Source: Margaritifera margaritifera (lineage: Eukaryota; Mollusca; Bivalvia; Unionida; Margaritiferidae). From it: 64,000 nucleotides of DNA. Below the pieces are notes generated by a model. That model ran no database searches, was not told where the DNA came from, and was given only the letters and a program-made list of their open reading frames with translations. The stretch spans positions 3,124,501-3,188,500 of the forward strand of contig JAQPZY010001638.1 in assembly GCA_029931535.1 (NCBI GenBank). Direction: 5' to 3'. Below, piece by piece: positions 1 through 12,679 of the stretch; position 1 is the stretch's first letter; each line of letters begins with the position of its first letter. Both the position numbers and the translations under genes were made by a program.

Positions 1-299
1 CTTTTTTCTGTTTGTTTTCAAATCAATGACATCTTTACTTGTTCCTTTTATCTGTTTGTCTATTCGTCAATACAACCTTCCACCGTACTAATTGTTTTAA
101 TTAATTCTTGATCAACATATTCAGTAGTATTTGTTTTAGATTTGTTTATCCTTAGCATGTAGCTTGTTGTAATATTCAGCGAATTGTAACATCTTTTACG
201 TTTTTGATCTTTTGACTCGAATCTTTAATAGATAAATCGAAATGTTTTCGTAACTTTAATCATGTTTTCATTTAGATTCATTCATCTTCTTCTTGTTGT

Positions 300-709
300 C
301 TTCTTTATTTTTGCTTGTCTCTGTTCAATCATGTTTCTTCTGCAAGTTTTGCAGAGTATTGGTGTTACGTGAAATCTTGTTATTCAAGTCAGTAATAATT
401 GTGCTAAAATCATTCATTAGCATTGTAATCTTTCGGTATCATTTTATTATTTTTTTGATTATTGAAGTCTTTCTGTAACTGTTCCATTTGAGATTGTAGA
501 GTATCATAGTCATCCAGAGATTTCTTTATTTTTTCCAATTCAGTCTCTAAATTATCTATCTCATTGTTTATTCGCTGCTCATCGGGTTGCAAATATTCTT
601 GAACGTTACGTATCTCATCTGCTCTTTCTATTAATGTTAGAAATGTTTGAACAACATTAGGTAATATACTAATTCGTTGTTTCAACAAGTTATATGCATC
701 TAAAAACAA
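300..709 (-). pseudogene. Coiled-coil protein remnant of the transposon
   Basis: A 99-codon minus-strand frame (709-410) is rich in Glu, Lys, Gln, Leu and Asn with heptad-like spacing, for example the stretch around DNLETELEKIKKSLDDY, suggesting a coiled coil. The frame stops at about 410, but a shifted frame continues the same Asn/Lys/Leu-rich character to about 300, so one frameshift probably broke a longer gene. I do not recognise the family. Its strand and state of decay match the integrase remnant, so it probably belonged to the same element. Alternatively it is an unrelated host fragment. Confidence 0.4.
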
Positions 710-850
710 ATCCTGTTCTCATCAATTTGTTTTCTACCTCTGAGATTTTCCAAACTCTTTCATTACCACTCTGTTTAATAGATGTTATTTATTGTCAACA
801 TGTTCCCTCCATGTTTTAATATCGTTCAAATTATTATCCTTCAAAGTCTT

Positions 851-1270
851 TCATATTCGAGTAACAACTCGTATTTGTGTAAACCGACTTTGTATTTGTG
901 TAAACCGACTAGTGGCTTCATCAGTTAATTTTACAGGATCACGCAAATTCATAAAAAGATTATAATTGAGGCAATAATCGGTGTTAATTGTTTGACTTCG
1001 AGTTACATCTTTCTCCTCTGTTTTTGTTTTAATGTTTAAAGGTATACTTGAATAACTAGGAGCTCTTAACGATATCCCCTTCGTCGAGCTTACGCTATTT
1101 ACTTTACATAAAAGACATATTACAGGCATACTGTGAAAATCTCTTACGTTCCTATCTACATTATTTATGCTGATAACTGTACCCCTATCTAATTGTGTCT
1201 AAGGGCCATTAACACTGTATGAACAAAGTCTTCGTGCAAAATATTTTTAGACTGTAACGTTAGAATTATT
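851..1270 (-). pseudogene. Unidentified coding remnant of the transposon
   Basis: A 92-codon minus-strand frame (1129-851) has unbiased, protein-like composition. Similar reading continues upstream to about 1270 through at least one stop (TAG, about 1187-1189). It contains the segment LTDEATSRFTQ, which resembles LTDEVISRLNQ in the remnant at 2428-2928, hinting that the two fragments are related or duplicated. No catalytic motif or known domain was recognised. It is placed in the decayed element by strand and position. Confidence 0.38.
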
Positions 1271-2427
1271 TTTTGCATTATTGATCCGATTGATGAAAAT
1301 TTATAGACTTTTAGGTTTCAAGCACCCAAAACTGAATCCAATTCGGTAAATGTCTCCATTGAATCCTAACAATTATGAAGTTGTAGTTGGTTATGTAAAC
1401 TGTGTAATTTTTACTCAGAGTAAGTATAACTTGAGAGTCGTGTCTCATACTTATTCATTCTCACCATTTGCAGTCATTCCCTCTCTGACGTTTTTCATGA
1501 GCATTTCAAGTTTGTTAAAACCATCAGTTTTAAAACAGTCCATGTTTCATTCTTGTCTTTTATGTAGCAGAAAATACTGGTTTTTTTATGTTCATTGGGA
1601 ATATTACGATACCCAATAAAAAATCTATTTTTTAGAATTAAATGTATAGTTTACCATCTCTTATCAGTCGAATTGGTCAAATAGAATTCTTCCTCTGCAA
1701 GACCGTCGATTGTAATATAGCTCTCTATTTGTGTCGAAAACATTTAAACATCCAAGAATTGTGCCGAAGTCACAGTATCCCGCTGTATAAGCGTTTCTCT
1801 TTAACCACGCTTTGAATGTGTGCCATATTCACAATCCTTATTGCAAACTTTTCCAAAATGGAACTTATTCTCTAACGCTCTTTCTCTTTCATTTTTCTAC
1901 CGCTCCTCTAAAAATCTTTTTTTATCAGTTTTTAATAAATTTCTTCTTGTCTTGGATTTTTGTGTTGTGTATTTGTTGCATTTTTATCTCTTTGCATCTG
2001 TTGTTGTACATGTTAATGATCAAACTAATCACCTCATGATTGATTTCATTATCACAGATTGCTTTGCTTAACATGTCGCCAATACTGTTCAACTTGCGGA
2101 TGGCAGAAATTACTATTTCATCATGTTTTATAACTTTGTTGTGGATAAATTTTTCTTTGAAAGTATTAGCAACAAATCAAACCCGTTTTCCACTTGTGCT
2201 TTGCAAAAGCCGTGCTCTGCACACGTACCCTTAAATTTCGTCCATTTATGTATTATTCAAACAACAGAGAAAGAAAATAGCGAGCCCCTTCGATGCAGCC
2301 TTGTCGCAAAAAGACAATGGCTTGAGAAAAAGCGTAGCCTTTATTGTGCTTTACCGGACTAAAAAGGGCAAAAGGTGCTGAAAATATTGGAGGGAAAACT
2401 TCCTGTCCCTTCTTCTATACATTATTT

Positions 2428-2928
2428 TTAATCACTTTGTCTTCTTTTTTTTTTCCTCACAATTTTTTGTCGTTCTGTCACAGATTGTTTATCAGCCTTG
2501 GAATATCGCTCTTCATTACTTCGGTATAGACGGAATGTTGAATCTGAGTTTAAGGAATATTTGGATTTATTTAAATTCTGGTTGCATCCCATTTTATAAC
2601 CTTGCCACTCGGTATCATCACTACTAACAGCATAGTCTAGTTTCACTTTTGAAGCTTTTATATAACTCTGGAATCTTACCATAATGTTTTCATCAGAATT
2701 GTCAGCTTTAATCGAGCTCTGGAATCTTACCATAATGTTTTCATCAGTGTTGTCAGCTTGTTCACAAAGTTTTAGTTTCTCAAAATAACTTTCTAACATT
2801 GTCCGATACTGTAGAGGCAGACTGTGTAATAGATATTCTGTTTTGTAACAGTACCGTATGCTTTGATTCAGTCTAGATATTACCTCATCTGTAAGTCCGA
2901 TGATATCATGCAGAAAAAGTATATACAA
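2428..2928 (-). pseudogene. Unidentified transposon coding remnant, 166 codons
   Basis: This is the longest uninterrupted frame of the decayed element (166 codons). Its composition is hydrophilic and protein-like, and it ends in a very basic stretch (RKKKRRQSD) that could be nuclear-targeting or nucleic-acid-binding. It includes an internal 51-bp tandem duplication (unit starts at 2666 and 2717) that repeats the peptide DENIMVRFQS twice; 51 is a multiple of three, so the frame survived. The motif LTDEVISRLNQ near its start resembles LTDEATSRFTQ at 851-1129. I do not recognise the family and infer no function. Confidence 0.42.
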
Positions 2929-3329
2929 CCCAATATGTTCATCTGCATTAATTTTCTCATTAAAATAGCTGCAGGGTTATGTAACATTCCAGTACTTCAG
3001 TACCGAACCACCAACCAAATCCAGGAATCTCTCTTCTTCCACCGTTACATTTTAAAAAGCAGATAAATCTGTATATACTTTCCAATAGTACATATCATCG
3101 TTTATAATTGTTTAGTTTGTTCCCCTTACTGCACGTCCAGTCATGATGTGGCGGAATCTCAACACTGTTTCAGATCAAATTAAATTGTTTCGGATGTACT
3201 CTGTTGTTGGGCGGATTAAATATATCCTCGCCGGGCAGAGATATTGTACACTCCCTAATTTGACAATCTAGAAGTAAAGATGAACTTTTAATACGGATTT
3301 TACTCAATCTGGAAGACTTTTTTTTCTAT

Positions 3330-3480
3330 TTAATACCAGAACGAATTTCCACAACCAGCTGTTGTCGTACACACTGCCCAATTTTTTTCGTTCTGCCAGA
3401 ATTTCATATTATACTGTGCTCTGTATCTGTTCAAATAATCTTCACTAGCAAATTTTAGAGCATTGTTATTAGAAATGTTA
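3330..3480 (-). pseudogene. Short unidentified coding remnant of the transposon
   Basis: The downstream half of a 74-codon minus-strand frame (3554-3330) reads as a plausible protein segment, including the motif ASEDYLNRYRAQYN and a CTTTAGCG stretch. The upstream half is low-complexity and looks like non-coding DNA. I suspect a fragment of a virus-like transposon gene from its neighbours, but cannot name the family. Confidence 0.3.
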
Positions 3481-4629
3481 AAAAAAAATATGTTACATTT
3501 TAGTTTCAGTGTAGTAAATATGTATCTTGTTAAATATGTTTGATATGTGAACATGGTTAATGTGAGCTGACCAATTTATTGCATTAAATAGAATCGAAGG
3601 ACATGGATAAGGTGCTGTACTTGTTAATAATATAAAAGTGTATTTTCTGACATCGAGATTCTATTTACTCTTTTTTCACATTCCTATGTGATTCTTTGCT
3701 GATTTATCTATCCGAACTTTACATTTTCTCCACTATATTACTAGTTTAATCGCGTTGATTTTACACACCTGTACATCTCTTTCGATTTTCCATTTCTTCT
3801 AAAAGTTGCTTTTTCTGTAGCATTTGTAATATTTTACAACTTATTAGACTTCATCCACAACATAAAATGTTGATCTTGCCATTTATTTGTTTAATTTGAT
3901 TTCGATTACAATGAAATAAGTTCAGAAAAAATATGTTCTGCAAAATCTCTCTCCACACTTAAAAGGTGTACTGGATTTTACTTCCCATATCAACTGATTC
4001 CGGTTCTTTTTTGGTTAATTTTGCAATTTGTTTTGTGACACGGTTTTATGTGTGTGTTACAATTGTGCATTGCAAAATTTGTGTCCATGAGAAAACCATA
4101 GGTAATGGTCTGTATCCAGGAAAAACGGTAGTTGACACGATTGCTATACCTTCTTTTTATAAAATTTTAGAGAAGTTTAAATGTTCTCATGAATATATCA
4201 ACGTGTAGTCTTTTTCATTGCATCTATTTGTCATATCTTTTTATATGCAATTGGAATCAAATTCATATTATTGAATGGTATCTGTATTTATTTCTTCTGC
4301 AATATCATTTTCACCCAGCTGGGATAATGTTTAGATTGTATTCGCCTTATCATACATGTCATATATACCATTTTGTTACTTATTGGTGATGCTTTTGGAT
4401 GTTCTGTCTTTCTTCACTCTGGCATTTTAATCAACACAGCTTCACATATCATGCATGTTTGAACTCCTTCATGATCGAATGCGCTATTTATTTCCACCTC
4501 TTTCACATTCTATAACTTGTTATCTTTCAAAAGCTCCAAATGCACTTCTATGTATTGTGCTTACTCCAGCTACACCGTCGTGGAGCAACGAAACCTCTGT
4601 TTTGCAGGAATTGGACGTCCTTTATTTAA

Positions 4630-5470
4630 TAGCGCAGTGTTTGCAGCTGGTTCCCCAACTGTCCATTCAATTTAATGAGTACATACTTTTTACCGTTCAT
4701 TCTTTTGGTCTTAAAAATCTTTTCAATTTTGTATATGTTATCTTGTTTGTCATACAGATACAACTCTGGTTCGTAAAACATGCCCTCTGCATCTTCTTCC
4801 TTCAAGTATTCCCGGTTATAAATGACCGGATTACATCAATTACTTTCCAGATTTTAAATATTTCCTCGTTAAAGTTAGGACTGCAGTACTTTTCAAAAAT
4901 TGTTTTGTATTTCAAAATCCGGACTGTTTCGCCTTTTTAAATTTAGGCATTCCAAATGTATCAATTGTCAAGTAACTAAATAGATTGATCCATACTTTTG
5001 ATCTCTTTTCTTCCTTCCTTGCTTCAACCTTAGTCATGCATGTTGATCTGTCATTAATGTTATTGTATTCCTCAATTAAATATAGTAAAATGTAAGCCCA
5101 TTTTCTGGTTTCATTCTGATTAGAATACTTCACGAATCTAGTTTTTAGAATTCAATTAAACCTTTCCACTACAGCTGTTTTTGTCTGAGTAAGTTGAGAA
5201 GTATTAATTTCTTTCCTTTTTTCAGCTAATCCCTAATTTTCCTGTTGAGAAACTCTTTTTCTTCATCAAACTGCATCTTTTCAGATCTTCGCTCTGTAAT
5301 GATTTCTCTAAAAGCATCATGTATGTCATCTCCAGTGTTCGTTTTCACTTTCTCGTCCCAAACTTATTTTAAGAAAATATCTATCACTTTAAAATGTATT
5401 AATATACATCGTTGTATTCTTTATATTCTTGGATGTTAAGAATATCTGCTTGCTACTGGTCAATTAGTGA
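4630..5470 (-). pseudogene. Decayed rve integrase with chromodomain-like tail
   Basis: Reading the minus strand, three catalytic positions of a DDE integrase can be placed. The first Asp lies in a QAD motif (codon 5444-5446), preceded by a stop (TAG) where a Trp would fit. The second Asp lies in QFDEEKEF (codon 5265-5267). The Glu lies in VVERFN (codon 5164-5166). The spacing is about 60 codons, then about 34 codons with a net frameshift, close to the D-35-E spacing of this family. Next comes an EEYNN-type stretch (about 5060-5080), then a tail with FYEPEL and YKIEKI-like motifs (about 4690-4780) typical of the SH3/chromodomain end of Polinton integrases. The frame is broken several times, including TGA just after VVERFN and a TGA at about 4910. 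It would have inserted element DNA into host chromosomes; it cannot now make a working enzyme. Confidence 0.75.
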
Positions 5471-5799
5471 TGAACATAGACAAACTTTGAAACCAATATG
5501 GATTATATCTAGATACCGACATTATTGCTTCATATTAAACGCGTTAAACATTTATATAATCGCTCTGAAACGGTTGAATTCAATACAATATAGCTTTGTG
5601 CCATTACTTATGATGTGTCAAAATTTCAGTTTATTTTCTATTGTGTAATGTGTCTCACATCAAGTTCTCCTTTACTGCTAGGTTTTCAGGTTCTATCAGA
5701 TCTCCCCCCCCCCCTTTTTTTTTTACTGGTAGGCAGCATACCATTAAAATTAAATCAATTAAGTGAAACATATAATATATGAAAAGACACAACTTACTT

Positions 5800-6350
5800 T
5801 CAATTTAATTGGTAAGGGAAACTTATTGGAATGTTTCTTTCAGATATTGCACTAGGAGAAACTTTACTTATGGGAATGGAATCTGATGTCATAATTATGA
5901 AGTGAGTACTCATGGATTTGTCTGTGTTCTCAGTCATCTTGATATTTATTAAGTGGGCACCGAGTGGATTAAATATATTCTGGCTGTCTCCAGCAAGTCG
6001 ATAGACGTGAAAAAGAGCAAAATACAAGTTATGGTAGTATATACAACAGTATGTCAGCACCATTCATCTGGGATAAGATCTTTGACAGTATGTTCCTCTT
6101 AAGACAGTCCATTGGATTAGCTCCAAAGTGGCCGTTGATTCGCTGACTCCCAAACATGGGGCTTCTCTTGTCACAATCCGTTTAAACTAGACAATTTTAG
6201 ATTCTCCGTGTCATTAAATCTGTACATCGAATATCTTAACCCCTATCACACCAGTAGGTGTGGATATTAAAGGGAAGATGGACAAATCATTCGACGCAAT
6301 AAATTTTCTTCAGTTTGATTTTGATGTTAGATCAGTGAAAGGGGTTTAAA
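5800..6350 (-). pseudogene. Possible additional transposon coding remnant
   Basis: Minus-strand frames here have a mixed, protein-like composition across several shifts, including an 87-codon frame (6063-5800) and a piece upstream of it that reads well in another frame to about 6350. No known motif was seen. The C and T homopolymer run at 5704-5723 separates it from the integrase remnant. It may be part of the same element or ordinary sequence; confidence is low. Confidence 0.22.
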
Positions 6351-7714
6351 AAAACTGAAACGGTAAAACTTATACAAATATATGTGTTCGTGTTCGAGGG
6401 CGGAATCCACAATGCAGTTTTTGAATTGAAAATTCCAAATTACAATCACTTTTAACTAATTACTATTACTTTAAGCTTATATTTCTAATACTCTTGCCTT
6501 TTCTTTCTTCGCCGAGACTTGACAAAAGTCGTCTCGACGAAAGGGGTGAAAACACACCTATTCCCTGACAGATGCGAAGATAAGGAAGAGATTAATTCGC
6601 GATTGATAATCTCAGTAACAATGTTGCCTAATTACCATCATCCACATAAACTCGTGTCGTCCACTCGCCGACCCAGTGCGCATGTAAAAATCTCTCATTA
6701 CAATAATCATATTGCATCGCTCTCCTATCTCAAGTATTTCAATTTTATTCCCGGATGTACCGTCAGGGTAAATTGCATCCGGGTATTTCCGCAATGGCCG
6801 CCGTTCCGTTTGAGGCTGAGTGTTTGCTAAGCACTGTATAAAGCAGATACTGTGTAAAATTTTTGAGTTGGAGAGTTTTTATATTTGTTCACTTCTCCAG
6901 ATGAAAACGCTTCTACGGTCGTTAATTGTTTTTGAAGTTCCTTGGATCTCTAACGACGTATGAATGATAATACCCACTGACAATAACAATAGGCATCGAT
7001 AAATGTCTAAATAAACATATCTGATAAAACAACACTAAAACTATTTTTTGATTCAATACTGAGATAATGAATCCTGATATTCACTACAATTTAAAATTGT
7101 GTGTAACATCAATGAAATTAATGATTCCTTGCTGTCCAAGGAAACTTTCTTCCAAGCTGTAATACATTCTTTTTGGATACTTTCTTAAATGTCTAATTTA
7201 ATTTGTAAATTAATTTAGATTGTAAAGAATAATAAACATGCGATGATATGTTGACCTGTAAGCAAATAGTATCCAGTAGTTTTGTATAATAATAAGATTC
7301 ATTTACCGATGTATATTTTACATTTTAAAACTCTTGCCAGCTAAGCAAATGTAAAAATGTGAGACTAAATAGACAATGTTCTTCTTTGACAGAAAGTGTT
7401 GAGAATAAAAATAACACCGAAGAAAAAAGCAAACACAATCTCATCAGTGCATTTACAGAATAACATACGACGCTGAATATATTTGTGATGCGATTTCGGC
7501 TGTAGTGTCCATAGATCTCTCTAAACGCTAATTTCGAGTGAAATTTCCGACAAAAATTTGAATAATTTACATGTTTTAAATGATTGAAATTAGCGAAGAC
7601 GTTTCATAAATTGTATATGAATGAAACAGATGTTAGAGTTCTATTTTTGATATAACAATATACTCTGATGCTTCGTGTCGGAAACTATTGAAAAACATTC
7701 ATTGTCATTATTTG
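6350..7714. other. No gene seen; unique AT-rich sequence
   Basis: I see no supported gene, RNA or repeat array here. The part at about 6519-6824 is richer in G and C and holds a 103-codon plus-strand frame, but its protein resembles nothing I know and no splice context supports it. The remainder is AT-rich. Confidence 0.5.
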
Positions 7715-8434
7715 ATTAACATTTGGACGCTTCAAATGTTACGCTTATATCAGTTGCGACGCCATGTTGTGTTATAAAAGATGGATCGAAAATATGAAAA
7801 GGGTTTCCTCAATACCATGATAATAACGTCATGCGATCGAATTGACTTTTACGTGTGGGTTCTGCGTAGAGTTGGCATTAGCGCCATGCATCATTACGAT
7901 CTTTTGTGTGTATGGGTAAGAGAAGCGTTCACTTGTATGGCTTGACTAACATTTGGACACTTCAGACGTTAAGCTCATATTGATTGCTAGGCAATGATGC
8001 GTTATATACACAATACTACATACTTGTGTTGTTCTGAGCGGTTTTGTATTTCCTACAGACTCTTCTTTTAGGTTTTTACATATGTTTAGCTTTACAGTAT
8101 AAATGAAATTAAAAACTAACTGGGATGTATACAATGTTCTATTCACTGTGCCTACAAATATATACGCGCGGACGTCAAGGAAGACACCAAAGTAATACTT
8201 ATTTGGGAGTGTGCTACGGAAATACGGAATGTACATCTGTATTGAACGCCAGATCAGCCATATAAGATCAAATGGTAAATAATAAAAACTGTATCGACGA
8301 TTTACTAAATGTTTACTAAACGCCATAAAATTACGTCATGTGATACAATTGACTTTAATCATAATGTTTGTGTAGTGGGTTGGCATTAGCGCCCTGCATC
8401 ATTAGAGTTAAGCTGTGTATATAGGATAGCGGCC
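7715..8434. repeat. Diverged direct duplication, second copy carrying an insertion
   Basis: Copy 1 (7715-7925) and copy 2 (7944-8434) begin with matching text (TAACATTTGGACGCTTCA against TAACATTTGGACACTTCA) and end with matching text (GGCATTAGCGCCATGCATCATTA against GGCATTAGCGCCCTGCATCATTA, each read in part). Copy 2 is about 280 bp longer because extra sequence lies in its middle (about 8020-8310). Either an element inserted into copy 2 or copy 1 suffered a deletion. A 126-codon minus-strand frame crosses the extra sequence, but I cannot support it as a gene. Confidence 0.7.
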
Positions 8435-8544
8435 GCTTAATCTATGGTCGTTCTTTTTCCAAAAACATTTATTTGACATAAATTTTGCCTTCGAAAAGAC
8501 TGGTCAAATGTTTTCAAATGCGGTGATCAATTGAATTGAATTGA

Positions 8545-8661
8545 AATACATACATACATACATACATACATACATACATACATACATACATACATACATA
8601 CATACATACATACATACATACATACATACATACATACATACATACTTACTTACTTACTTAC
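8545..8661. repeat. (TACA)n microsatellite with a (TTAC)n tail
   Basis: About 25 uninterrupted TACA units run into four or five TTAC units. It is preceded by a short AATTG repeat. Confidence 0.95.
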
Positions 8662-9488
<827 letters not shown>

Positions 9489-11590
9489 AACGGGACGGAG
9501 GGAGAGACGATAAATGTTTTTGTCCATTCAAATTGTTTAAACATGCTTAAACAGCAATGTAACACAAACCTAAATAAGTACATTTTGATGTCTGAAAACT
9601 TCCCTAGTAAGCATGTTACCTAAGTATCATATGTTGAAAGCCCTTTGGATAGATATCTTGCCATCAAAATAAGATTATCTGAAAGGCTTATCTTCGTCTT
9701 TTCTTGATGTCCTTCACGTCGTTTCAACAACTGAAGTTACTATCTTCCTTAGCTAGTCCGAATTCTTGGCAGTCCCGCACGAACTTGTTTCAATCAAACA
9801 GATCTGTGTATTTTTTCTATCGTTTGAATGCTTAATTCATTCAAAATCTGATGACTTGATTCCGTTGTGTATAAAGTTCAGGATTTAAAGCACTTACTTC
9901 GTTTGGCTTTTGCATGTTTGGAGTCGACGGCGGCCTAAACAAGTGCTTCTTGATACGCTGGGCGGGCCAAGGGGCATGTCAACGGCAGAGAAGTAAAAGT
10001 GACAGCACCTCCCCCCCCTCCCTGTCTCTTCATACTATGATAGAAGATTTACGTGATTTTAAGATTTATTTTTTATAAGAAAGAATTGGTAAAAATGTGT
10101 TTGCCATATAAATATAGATTAAAAAATTCAACAGTGTTATGGAACTAAAAATTTACGAACATCTATTATTAAATTATTCTTATCATTCATAAATTAAGCT
10201 TGATTTTTTTCCATATAAAAAATAATTTTTTTCTTCACATATATCAATGTTACAGCTTCCCGCATTAACTAATGTGTGTCACTGTTTGATTTTCAACACA
10301 TATTGATATCTGCATGAGCGCCGGACCCAGTTGCTGCTGAAGGGGCTCATAAAAGGTTATAAATCTTTATTTCAAAAATAAAAAAATACAGTAATGATGT
10401 CTAATTGATGGTTCCCAAATATATTTTGTTTTATTTCGGTAAACCAATATTTTTGTGTTCATTTTGTCTCCCTTTAAAACTTTTTACTATGATCACAATG
10501 ACAAGTTATATTTTAAAAGTGAGAACAGTCACTGTATATTGCATATATATCTGTATCATTTAGATCTTGCTCTTGAAACAAATTTTGTCTAAACCAAATT
10601 ATTGCACAGTTCTTCGTGCTGTGCTTGTTGTTTATTTGTATTTCGTGTTGTTAGACATTCCAATCATTTCATTGTAGTGTCATAGTTTATTTCAAAAGCA
10701 ATGATTGCTTATTCATCTAAATTACTTCATGACGTATCCCATAGTAAACAGGGTCTTTATGAAATAAAGACAATTACATGGATCTAGATATCTGGCAACA
10801 AACACTAAAAATTATATATACTATCTCAGACCTCTCCAACAGACTTTTATTTTTGCTGGAAACCCATACAATTTTTTCGTCTTCTAATTTTATTCTGCAT
10901 AAATTAGACCTTATATTACTGCCTGCAAATATCAATTATCTGTTCACTTCATTTCGTGCTCAACATATAGGTAATTTCGTACTACTTTCTTCATACGAAT
11001 AAAAAAACTATCGTACGAGACTAATTAGTCTAAAATGAATTTACAGTTTAGGTTTGTGCTCTCTTCAGTTCCCTTAGTCCTGCTGTCTATACACTTGGGT
11101 TGAGTCCACTTTATGACACAGCCAATTTGAACCCACCTTGACGGAAACTCCACGTAATTATCACTTTGAGTCCGTGTGTGTGTGTGTCCGTCCGCATATC
11201 CGCCCGCACCATATAGTAACCTCAATGTTAAAGTTTGTGTACCTTCCTTTTATATATGTCTTGTATTGGTATAGAAAGGCGCGCTGGACAAAAAGATGGC
11301 CTCTTGTTTACGACCATATACTGATGTATACACATGGTAGTCCTGCACCTGAATACATTCCAGCTGATTTGTGAACTGGTCAAGGTGTACATACAGTACA
11401 TGGGCTGTACAGTTTTTGAGTAAAATTGTAATTTGGCGCATATTTTTCTTCTTTTTCTTCCTAACGATATGTTTTGCATTCATATATATTTTATTTGAGC
11501 ACTTAAATTACATGTCAAACTGTCAATGCAATATTATCATTTAAACCTGTTTTCATTGTTGTATTATGTATATTTAAATTATATATCGTC
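9489..11590. other. No gene seen
   Basis: AT-rich non-coding sequence with a short C tract near 10010-10018. No frame longer than about 83 codons occurs and none resembles a known protein. Confidence 0.45.
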
Positions 11591-11795
11591 TTACTCGCCT
11601 ATAAGTCGAGTCCAACCGCAAATAACATAGACCCTGATCTGCCCTCGCATCATGCGTTGGCAGATCTGGGTCTATGCAGTTTGTAAGGACTAATCAGTAG
11701 AACAATCAACACAGAGCCTGATCTGTCGGTGCATTACGCGACGGCAGATCAGGGTCTATGTTGTTTGCATTTGGACTCGGTTTATACGCGAGTAA
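11591..11795. mobile_element. Foldback (double-hairpin) element, copy A
   Basis: The ends are inverted: TTACTCGCCTATAAGTCGAG at 11591 matches the reverse complement of the right end (CTCGGTTTATACGCGAGTAA, ending 11795), and the inverted arms extend about 57 bp inward. Each half is itself a hairpin: AGACCCTGATCTGCC (about 11630) pairs with GGCAGATCTGGGTCT (about 11659), and the pattern recurs at about 11709-11763. The element can therefore fold as one large cruciform or as two side-by-side hairpins. It has no coding capacity. Two more copies occur at 22471 and 53943. It is a non-autonomous DNA element of MITE type; I do not know its transposase family. Confidence 0.8.
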
Positions 11796-12679
11796 ATACG
11801 GTACATATTCTTTAATTAAAACAGTAAAGCTCTTCATGAGATGTCATAAAAATCCAACAATATATGTATCTGTTCTCCAGAGTGTACACGCCTCGTCTAC
11901 TCGTCTAGCTTTTCGCCAACACTTGAAAATGTTGTAAAAGGGTATTTGAATTTTAATGTTCTTTTAAATTCTTCATAACCATAAGCGTATAGTTTTTGCT
12001 TGTTTAGCACATATAATATAAAGGTGGGTCTTAAAGCCTTCAATATATATAATTTCTATTATTTTATTGCAGTTTGAATTTGGCAATTCAATGCACTGAA
12101 AAGTAGATATTCCTCAAAAATACTTTTGTAAAAATAATTACTTCAGTATACTTCGATCCACCCTCGGCAAATCTGTTAAACACTTAGTTTACAATCCAAT
12201 TCAATTGCTCGCGAATGAGGTTCAGTAAGCCTTTGGACTCGTACTTGTCTTTCACTTTCTATCCAACATCAAATGCCGTTTAACAGTGAACATATGAACT
12301 TAGACACAACTTTCAAATGTAGAAAAGAATTCTCTTTTTTGTTTTTTTATCGTTTTTTTTTTATAAAGTCCTTTTAAAAGTTTTACGTCGATGTTTTATT
12401 TTATATTTTCCGCTCTCTCACTCTTTGGAAGGAATTGATATTTAAAAAGAAGACTACATCAATCATTGATTAAATTGTTTTATAGGTAGAATGTATATAC
12501 ATATGGAAAGGATGAGTTTTTGTAAATTATATATTGTCTTTTCTGTATCATTAAGTAGAAAGTGATTTTCTCTAGTAACTGTGTAAAACTTTGACGTCTG
12601 TTTTGAAAAGCTAACAATGTTGTTTTATAGAATAAATCTAAAAATCTTAAATAATTGAATATTTGTCAAACTTTAGATT
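11796..12679. other. No gene seen; one diverged local-repeat copy
   Basis: AT-rich non-coding sequence. Part of it (about 12200-12435) weakly resembles the repeat family at 13.45, 15.0 and 16.6 kb, most clearly in the CCGCTCTCTCACTCTTTGG motif. Poly-T tracts lie at about 12330-12362. Confidence 0.4.

Larger units (their letters stand above)
1..6350 (-). mobile_element. Degraded Polinton/Maverick-like element, partial
   Basis: Broken minus-strand reading frames with protein-like composition are spread through this stretch. The recognisable one is a retroviral-type (rve) integrase with a chromodomain-like tail at about 4630-5470, of the kind carried by Polinton/Maverick elements and often annotated as transposon-derived protein F54H12.3. 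Other fragments (300-709, 851-1270, 2428-2928, 3330-3480, about 5800-6350) look coding on the same strand but I cannot name them. Every segment carries stops and frameshifts, so the element is dead. It runs off the left edge; intact Polintons are usually 15-20 kb, so most of it may lie outside. The right limit is approximate and no terminal inverted repeat was found. Assignment to Polinton rather than another rve-bearing element rests on the integrase alone. Confidence 0.62.

Noticed and set aside
4455..4940. 161-codon plus-strand ORF
   Set aside because: Antisense to the integrase relic; the minus strand carries the recognisable motifs and the plus product is unlike any known protein.
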